From assembly GCA_030247885.1 (NCBI GenBank), contig JAPDRO010000017.1, positions 558,001 through 622,000 on the forward strand: a stretch of 64,000 nt of DNA. Direction: 5' to 3'. A program made the position numbers and the translations under genes. Source of the stretch: Taxawa tesnikishii (nom. ined.) (lineage: Eukaryota; Ascomycota; Dothideomycetes; Dothideales). The notes under the pieces were generated by a model that saw only the letters and a list, made by a program, of their open reading frames with translations, had not been told where the DNA came from and searched no databases. The first letter of the stretch is position 1. Each line of letters opens with the position of its first letter. Below are positions 57,243-64,000 of this stretch, one piece after another.

Positions 57243-57691
57243 AGAGGGCTGATGGAGGGTTGAGCTTGCACTATCGAGCTGGTGTTGCTATCACGAACAC
57301 GAGAGACTGATTCAGTCGTTGATTAGTCCTGCTGAGCAGTTCGCGTCAAACTTGCTTGTATACGATCGAGAATGGACGATGGACAGAGGGGTGAGGTTCA
57401 GTTTGTCCATCTCTCCGCCTTGGCGTCATGCCGAGGCCCAATTGAATGCCCGAGGGGAAACGGGAAACGGGTAACGGTTGACAGCTCCAGCCACAGCCAC
57501 GAGGTACACATCTACGCAACCTTGCAGGATATTTTATACATTTCCCTTCTCTCTTCGTGTAGACAACGTCCCTGCGAAAAGAACCGCTCTTTGAGGTCTA
57601 CCTCGTATCGCCTCTATACCACTCTTTGCACGCAGGATCGCCCCAATCGCTCCTATCATTCCCCACACTCCTCCCACGCTCGATCGCTGCA
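57243..57691. other. 449-bp intergenic region
   Basis: Between two plus-strand genes. Presumed terminator of the SDR gene and promoter of the carrier. Nothing else seen. Confidence 0.5.
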
Positions 57692-58838
57692 ATGTCCACC
57701 ACTACAGAGAACCTGAAAGAGAAACTGCCCTCAGCGGAAGAAGTCAAGGAGGATGTTGTGGCGGCAAGCAAGTCCTCGCTGCAGAGCCTGCGCGCTCTAG
57801 CCGCAGGCGGTGTGGGAGGTGTCTGCGCCGTTATCGTTGGACATCCGTTCGACTTGGTCAAGGTGCGGTTACAGACGGCGGAGAAGGGTGTCTACAGCGG
57901 TGCGATGGACGTAGTGCGCAAGACCATTGCGAGAGAGGGTATGGCTAGGGTAAGAGCAGATATGTGAAGAGAGGTTGTAGTGGGGTGGGATGTTGATAGC
58001 GCTATAGGGTCTCTATGCCGGTGTTTCTGCGCCATTGGTCGGCGTGACGCCCATGTGTGAGTACAGTACAAGGTCAGGTCATCCAAACCGCAGTTGCTAA
58101 CCCATTACAGTCGCCGTCAGCTTCTGGGTACTTTTCCCTCCTCCCCTCCTCCCTCAACCGTCTCACTAACCACCACCTCAGGGCTACGACGTAGGCAAAA
58201 ACCTCGTCCGCTCTTTCAGCACAGTCGAGAACAACCAATTCTCTGTCGGGCAAGTCTCCGCTGCCGGTTTCTTCTCCGCCATCCCCATGACCCTGATCAC
58301 CGCACCCTTCGAGCGCGTAAAAGTGCTCCTCCAGATCCAAGGCCAGAAGCAACTCGCACCGGGCGAGAAGCCCAAGTATTCCGGCGGTGTGGACGTCGTG
58401 CGACAGCTGTACAAAGAAGGCGGTATCCGCTCCGTCTTCCGTGGCAGTGCCATGACTTTGGCTCGCGACGGTCCAGGCTCTGCCGCTTACTTCGCTACGT
58501 ACGAGATCGTGAAGAGGAGACTCACGCCCAAGGACGAGAATGGAAAGCCCGGAGAGCTGAGTCTAACGGCTGTTATGGGCGCCGGTGCGGCGGCTGGTGT
58601 GGCGATGTGGATCCCCGTTTTCCCCGTCGACACGATTAAGAGTCGGCTGCAGTCTGCCGAGGGGAGACCGACCATCAGCGGAGTGGTCAAGGAGCTGTAT
58701 GGAAGAGGAGGCATGAAGGCATTTTTCCCTGGCTTTGGCCCGGCCATGGCAAGAGCGGTACCTGCCAACGCGGCGACGTTCTTGGGTGTTGAGTTGGCGC
58801 AGAAGGTCTTTGCGAAGATGTTTGACAACGATGTTTGA
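57692..58838 (+). CDS. crc1: mitochondrial carnitine/acylcarnitine carrier
   Basis: Exchanges acylcarnitine for carnitine across the mitochondrial inner membrane, needed for acetate and fatty-acid growth (Crc1 in yeast, AcuH in Aspergillus). Exons 57692-57949, 58008-58056, 58111-58127 (17 bp) and 58182-58838 join to exactly 327 codons (326 aa). The three carrier repeats show PFDLVKVRLQ, PFERVKVLLQ and PVDTIKSRLQ, each followed by a G-x-R/K-G motif (GARGLYAGV-type, GIRSVFRGSAMTLARDGPG, GMKAFFPGFGPAMAR). GVTPMFAVSFWGYDVGK is specific to this subgroup and is spread over three exons. The frame is intact. Introns are 54-58 bp. Peroxisomal amine oxidase and this carrier are both parts of peroxisome/mitochondrion carbon use, but they are far apart and not a cluster. 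Confidence 0.96.
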
Positions 58839-59656
58839 TTGAGGACAAGACTCATGTTCGGGATAGACACGGGCTTCGACTGGGCTGATTGCATGTGCAA
58901 GCACGGCGTTTGGGGCGTTTGCTGCCAAAGATTTGTACGGAATGAAAGAGTATGTATGAAGAGTATGTACGCATCATGTCTCTAGATTCACACCGCTGAG
59001 CCAAGGTCGATGTGAGCGCTCTTCTTAAATGGTAGATCTGATTACAACCCATTCGGGCCCGCCGATCAATCAGTATGCGCGTCGATCCCAAATATTCATC
59101 GACATGACCGATCAATCGCCATCGCGAGGCAACAACATTACCGCCATGCCTGCACGTACGGACCGCATACAGACAGGCCCCGCGGTATTATCTGTCACAC
59201 CCCTTGCAAAGGGTGTTTGCAAAGCCTCTAACTATACCGTAGTCACAGTCTAAGAAACAGCCTACGTGTTCCCTTCTTCGAAATTTGGCCCGCAATACCT
59301 ATCCTACCTGCCAACTATATCCGATGACCACGATGTGGATGACGATCAACATCTCACACCTCAGCAGTCCGGCTCGGGCTCAGCTGTGCATTACATCCAG
59401 CCCAGTGTTCCGGGTATGATCCTTGATCAATCTCATACCTCATAGGAAGCGTTTCCCTTTTCATCAAACCGTGGCACTTATACTGATACGTTTTTGCAGG
59501 CTCCTAAGATGTCTCTCGTCTTCGCCATTATAAACACCTAACTTCTACAGCGACAGCTTGGTGTTCTTCCTCTTGGGATACTGTACATGAGCCTTGAAGG
59601 AGCCGGCCAAGACACGCGTTGTTAGAGGGTGCTCAATCTGCGGCGAAGGGGCATTG
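58839..59656. other. convergent 3' region, 818 bp
   Basis: Between the carrier stop (+) and the CwfJ-domain gene stop (-). Only short ORFs, no domain. A TTGCAAAGGGTGTTTGCAAA-like imperfect direct repeat near 59210 is unexplained. Confidence 0.5.
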
Positions 59657-61553
59657 TCACTCCTTTAACGAGAAGTCGAATGCCTTGAACGCCTCTTTGA
59701 ACTTCTCCGCATCCCTCGTCTCCTCCGTCTCCGTTTGCGCACAGTCCTGCCAGTGCATCCTGCTCTCCAGCCCCAGCAGCTTCGCAAGCACCCTGCGTCC
59801 GAATTGCAAATCGAACCTGAAAGACGGATCCAAGGGCAGCACGAGGACTTTCTCCCTGCCCTCTGGCGTCCACACGATAGCCTTGAAGTAGTCTCCTCAA
59901 CAGTGGCCTCCGCATCCTCGCGTTCGACGAATTTGGGGTAGTGTTCGTTCTCGGCTTCAACTTTGAAGGCGGCGTCAACGAGGCTACGGGAGATGAGGGA
60001 AACGGGTACGGGGAGGAATTGCCAGTGGAAGTGGATCCCACCTGCACGGCTGATTTCCCATGTCACGGCGCCCAAGCTCTCTGCGTCTTCCTCGTCTCCT
60101 TTCTCTTCCCGTGCCTTGGAGCTGCTGCGGGCCGTAAGCATGTCTTGAAGTGCATTGCGGTACTTATGCATCTCAATTAGAGTGTCGCGTTTCGAATCAG
60201 GGTCCTGGATTGCAGCTTGCGTGGGTGAGTGCTCGAGTGGTACGATGAGCATGTGGCCTGGGAAACCTAGTTTTGGGAAGGTTTCCGGGGTGCTGAGCGG
60301 TCCCTTTGCGGTGGTCATGTAAGCGCTGTTGCCTATAGAGGTGATGAGGTGGGTTGCGAGGTTCGGGTTTGACAGGCAAAAGAAGCACTCTTGGGGTGTG
60401 GGAGGGGCAGACGCTTGCGTTTGTTGGGTTGGCGGCGTTGATAGCTACCATCTCCGTTCGAGTAGCGGGAATATGCTGGTGCGTCGTCTCCTGGCGTCTT
60501 GCGCTTCTTGGCGGTGAAAGAGAGTGGCGATGCTGTCACTCCAGCGGGGATGCTTGCTGGTAGTGCTGTGGAGATATCCAGGGAGAAAGCGTAGATCCAT
60601 TTGGCTTTACTTGGATTACCGTGAGCGGCTAGGCTGATGAAGCGCGTGACTTGGTAACCGGTAGAGTTGTCCTCCCGGGCATGGAAGAACGGTTCACGCT
60701 CGAAGAAGCCGGCCGAAGTGGAGAAATGATATCGCGGTTTGAGATGGGTGCAGAGGTCCGCAACGCCCTGTTGTGCCACTGGCTCATCGCCACTGTACGC
60801 AGCTTGGGAACCTGTTCGTATCTCTGCCGGCCATTCACTGGTGATGAGGATGTCTGCTGTGTTAGCGCCTTGCAGAACCTTGACGTCTTCGGACGTATGT
60901 GTCGGCGAGAACTCGGTGATCGTGCTTTTGTCGACCGTGATGTCTGCGTGAGCGCCTCCAAGAGCGACGATTCTGATGCCTTCTGAGGTCTTGACGGTAG
61001 TCCTCCGTCCAAGAAAGTAGAGATTGGAGCATAACTCCCCGGCGTTCTCCTTCAGCTTCTCCGTTACCCGGTCGGGCAACGGTTGACGGCCAAGCGCGAA
61101 GTAAGTGGGCAAGGGAATTTGGATGCTACGTCGCAATAGCTGGTCCAACTGATCATCGGCATCTGATGATCCCTCTCCGGCATTCGCGAAGAGCTCACCA
61201 ACTACGACGGCGAAGGCAAATGCATTCTTAGCATGGAGTGCAGAGAGTCTAGTGAAGACGGCGCCGATGTGCCCGTTGACGGCTCCGATGACTGCACTGG
61301 ATACCCATCAACTGGTGACACTATTTCATGGACAGGTGTGTTGATGTGGAAAAAGATAGAACATGGGATGTGAATGCAGAACATAGTATGCCATCTCAGT
61401 CAACCCGGACAAAGCGTGTCACGCCGTACTGTTCCTTCCGAAAAGGGCGCGGAAAAGAGAAGCCGAGAATGGCTGCAGAGAAGAGTGACATGCAATATGA
61501 TATGTTCGAAGGAAGAGATGGATGAAACAGGGGACGTACATCTTCGAGGCCAT
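59657..61553 (-). CDS. CwfJ-domain protein (Cwf19-like/Drn1 type), frame breaks
   Basis: Related to Cwf19L1/Drn1, spliceosome-associated proteins that help debranch intron lariats. Exons 61553-61540 and 61296-59657 (about 551 aa). The N-terminal metallophosphoesterase-like domain starts MASKIAVIGAVNGHIGAVF and includes FAVVVGELFA, PTYFALGRQPLP and LGGAHAD. The CwfJ C-terminal domain 1 has ECFFCLSNPNLATHLI and HMLIVPLEHSPTQ (HIT-like His motif). Domain 2 has TWEISRAGGIHFHWQFLPVP and FDLQFGRRVLAKLLGL. Two single-base losses are inferred: four G at 60404-60407 (before the CFFC motif) and near 59892-59896 (VEE to DYFKAIVWTPEG). The 243-bp first intron splits codon 5. Its donor GTACGT and acceptor ATCCAG are chosen to keep KIAVIGAVNG in frame. 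Confidence 0.85.
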
Positions 61554-61737
61554 GCTTACTATCTTCACACACTGGAGTTGTAGTTTCACAGAGATACTCG
61601 GTAATATTCCATACCACAGCGAACGCGTCTGAGAGAAACGCGACGCAAGAAACTCGGAGGACGACCGTCTTGGCACAGCCAATGCGCGGGGAACATCAAT
61701 TTCCCCAAACTTCAACACCACATAAACTCCACCAATA
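61554..61737. other. short promoter region between CwfJ gene and transposon relic
   Basis: Holds the CwfJ-gene promoter and probably the left end of the transposon. An inverted GGGGAA/TTCCCC pair with 7-bp loop occurs at about 61688-61706. No terminal inverted repeat could be confirmed by eye. Confidence 0.4.
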
Positions 61738-63056
61738 TGAGCTCAATCAAGGACGCGCTTGCAGAGATGGAATCACTGAAGCCTGAAGAATCTCTCAACT
61801 ACGCCAGGATAGCTGATAAGCGTGGGGTTGTGCGTTCTACATTAACGCGAAGGCAACCAGCTGCTACAACGTCGCGTGCAACTAATATACTTAACTAACA
61901 AAAGCTTGGCAACCAACAAGAAAGAGCGGGAGCTTATACGGTATATCGAAAGGCTTACAAAGCGAAGTCTGCCTCGTACAAGAGAGATGGTACGACACTT
62001 CGCGTCAAATATGGCTCCAAAGCCTATAAGCAAGACCTAAGTTACCCGCTTCATCGACCGACATATCTTACAGTGTACTGTTAGTACGGACAGCAATCGC
62101 CACCAAGCTGATTCAGAAGCTTAATATAGCCTGTACTTCGACCTATTGCATTATAAGATTAGCCAATATAACATTAGGGCTCGCTACACGTACGATATAG
62201 ATGAGAAGCGCTTCTTAATTACTGTTACCGGCCGATCAAAACGGGTGTTTAGTAGACGGATATGGGAGGAGAAGGAGGTCAGAGTAGCTATTAGCCAGGG
62301 GCTATTACCAATCAAGAAGGGAGACTTCTTACCCCTGTTCTAAGAGCGTAGGTAAGTTCCCTCAAGGAAACGACGGTACTCGGCTCCTTTGAAGCAACGG
62401 GTATATTATTACTTAACGCAAACGTTATACTTAAAAGATTCGCTAACACTATCTTAAACAAGTAGGAGTCACGGGAAAGCTTTACGTCAATACTTAGCGC
62501 CTCTAGTCAAAGGAAAGCGGAGCGGATTGTTAAGGTAGTAGTAAAGGGTAACGCTACTACTAAGGCGCGGAAGCTTAGTTACTTACTTTACTATCTTAGT
62601 TCGAAGCTAGCTACTTCGACATGAAAACTAGGATCTTATGGAGGCTCTAAGCGATAAGAAGAAGCGTCAGAAGCATAGTAAGCCCCTCGATCTTTAGCAG
62701 CGTAAGGAGTATTACAATGGAGCTGTTTTCTGTTTACTAAGGAAGGTCAGAGAGGCACGTGCTCGTTAGACCGTAAAGGAGCGTAAAGAGAAGGAGTAGC
62801 AACTCCAAAAAGCTAAGTCATCTAAGCTTAAGAAGGCTGCTTAACTTTACGAGCTCAAAACAGCTAAGGAGAAGCGTGTGGTAAGAGAGGCAGCTAAGGT
62901 AGTTAGAGAGAAGGAGAAGGCTGAGAAGACTAAACAAGCAGTTAAACGCGCTCGCCAGCGAGAGGCTTAAAGCGCCGCAAAGCTCTCCAGTTATCCCAAA
63001 AGAGTAAGAGGAAAGCCTCAAGGTCCCCCAAACAGAGTATCAAGCGCAAATCATGT
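61738..63056 (+). mobile_element. decayed pogo/Fot-type (Tc1-mariner) DNA transposon
   Basis: Remains of a transposase. It starts MSSIKDALAEMESLKPEESL (psq-type helix-turn-helix), continues with a CENP-B-type HTH (KERELIRYIERLTKRSLPRT, REMVRHFASNMAPK), the DDE catalytic start (QYNIRARYTYDIDEKRF, RSKRVFSRR), and ends with a Lys-rich coiled tail (AKEKRVVREAAKVVREKEK, PKRVRGK) usual in fungal Fot-like elements. Several in-frame stops occur and the middle of the DDE domain is not recognisable. C-to-T type changes making TAA/TAG in place of CAA/CAG suggest repeat-induced point mutation. The region is richer in A+T than its neighbours. It ends about 15 bp before the dienelactone hydrolase stop. Inactive. 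Confidence 0.85.
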
Positions 63057-63070
63057 AGGGATTTACCGGT

Positions 63071-63848
63071 CTAGTGCAAGTACTGCCGGAACCAGTAAAC
63101 AGCTGCGTTCTTGGCCCTCTCCAGACCCTTCTTCTGCGTAGCGTTGTTCTGGTCTCCCTTTACAGCGAACCCGTGGACGAGGCCTGGGAAGTACTGGTAG
63201 TCGTACTCGACACCTAATGTCGGAATGGTCTTGTTGGCGAATTCCTTGAGCTCTGGCGTAAAGACTGGGTCGGTCTCTGGTGCCATGATTTGGACAGGTA
63301 CGCCCACATTCTTAATCTCGTCTTCAGTCAACCCCGAAGGGTGAGCCATAGAGATGCAGTCGACTAGGTCGTTGCCCTTTGCGCCGAGCTGGAAGCAGCC
63401 CCAGCCACCGTAGCAGTAGCCGATAACGGCGACCTTCTTAAACTCGCTACGAAGGGCTTTTGCACATTCGAAAATTTCTGGGCCACGAATGTCCTTAGAG
63501 TGGCGGTCGAGGAAGGCCATCATGTCAAAGGATTTGCGCTTCTCTGGGTCCTCGAACATTTCTGGAGTAACGACCTCGCCATCGAAGCTGTTAAACGTCA
63601 GCGACGATCAGGTTTTGGGTGACGCCCTTTTACAAGTCTGGTAGGTAGGCGGTAGCATCGGCCTCTTTGGCAAAGTGGTCGGCGAGCAGGCGCAGGTTTG
63701 GTAGGGTCCAGCCATAGATGTCGGCGATAACCATAATTGCCACATCCTTGTTAGAGCCAGTAACATAGGCCTTGTTCCTGCCTAGGGTTGTTTCCTCGCC
63801 AGCTGGGTTGCCGGACCACATGAAGCCAGTCTTGCAGCACTCGGACAT
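63071..63848 (-). CDS. dienelactone hydrolase family protein
   Basis: Alpha/beta hydrolase with a Cys nucleophile, related to carboxymethylenebutenolidase of the chlorocatechol path. Fungal members are generic and their substrates mostly unknown. Exons 63848-63634 and 63587-63071 join to exactly 244 codons (243 aa), a standard length. The triad is Cys130 (GYCYGGWG), Asp178 (PETDPVF) and His210 (GLVHGF). The 46-bp intron (GTAAAA donor, GCTGAC branch site, AACAG acceptor) joins YLPDF to FDGEVVTPEMF. The frame is intact. The gene starts MSECCKTGFMWSGNPAG, typical of ascomycete paralogues. Its 3' side touches the transposon relic, so its terminator may come from the element. Confidence 0.93.
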
Positions 63849-64000
63849 GGCTGCGGAAGTGATGATGATACGGCGGGATCGGCAAAGAGAGGGTGGACTG
63901 AGATGAATGACAGTATTTGGAAGCGAACGCTGGCTTTTCTATAGTAGTACGATTACTAAGTGATCCTGTGTCGATGCAATGGCATGTGGGTTGCCTAAAT

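Overview
The window is nuclear DNA of a filamentous ascomycete (Pezizomycotina; a Dothideomycete seems most likely but that is inference). Introns are many and short (mostly 45-120 bp, GT-AG, CTGAC/CTAAC-like branch sites), genes are monocistronic on both strands, and the gene set is typical of the group: Zn2Cys6 regulators, Nma111, Aip1, peroxisomal amine oxidase, GH3 beta-glucosidase, AcuH/Crc1 carrier. I rebuilt the exon structures by hand. Each model was tested by conserved motifs crossing the splice joints and by total length being divisible by three.

Layout. 0-2.3 kb: tail of a gene entering from the left, then a Zn2Cys6 factor (-). 2.3-4.7 kb: no gene I can support. 4.8-13.3 kb: Aip1 (+), peroxisomal copper amine oxidase (-), nuclear HtrA-type protease Nma111 (-). 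14.7-22 kb: acidic nuclear-type protein (+), AP-2 sigma Aps2 (-, five exons) divergent from a TFIIIC 90-kDa-type subunit (+), two-TM membrane protein (+). 23-32.4 kb: PaiB-type FMN-binding protein (+), secreted GH3 glucosidase (-), hemerythrin-like protein (-), alpha/beta hydrolase (-), 14-TM MFS transporter (-). 33-40.8 kb: conserved unknown (+), quinone oxidoreductase (-), Ser/Pro-rich small protein (-), a 56-residue Cys-rich protein in three exons (-), Dbp3 helicase (-). 42-49.5 kb: Zn2Cys6 factor (+), FAX/GST-like protein (+), secreted tannase/feruloyl esterase (+), DUF3237-like protein (-). 49.9-61.6 kb: PXA-PX sorting nexin (-) divergent from tyrosyl-tRNA synthetase (+), SDR reductase (+), carnitine carrier (+), CwfJ-domain protein (-). 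61.7-63.06 kb: decayed pogo/Fot-type DNA transposon. 63.07-63.85 kb: dienelactone hydrolase (-).

The strongest anomaly runs across the window. Seventeen of about 27 gene models need a reading-frame change inside a conserved domain. Nearly every change is a single missing base, most often in a G or C run of 3-6. Ten complete models are exactly in frame. The pattern looks like consensus under-calling of homopolymers rather than biology, but it decides how the window must be annotated. I found no clear evidence of a new multi-gene system. The best leads are the tiny Cys-rich protein, a possible mitochondrial pre-sequence on Nma111, and the regulator/esterase neighbourhood at 42-49 kb.
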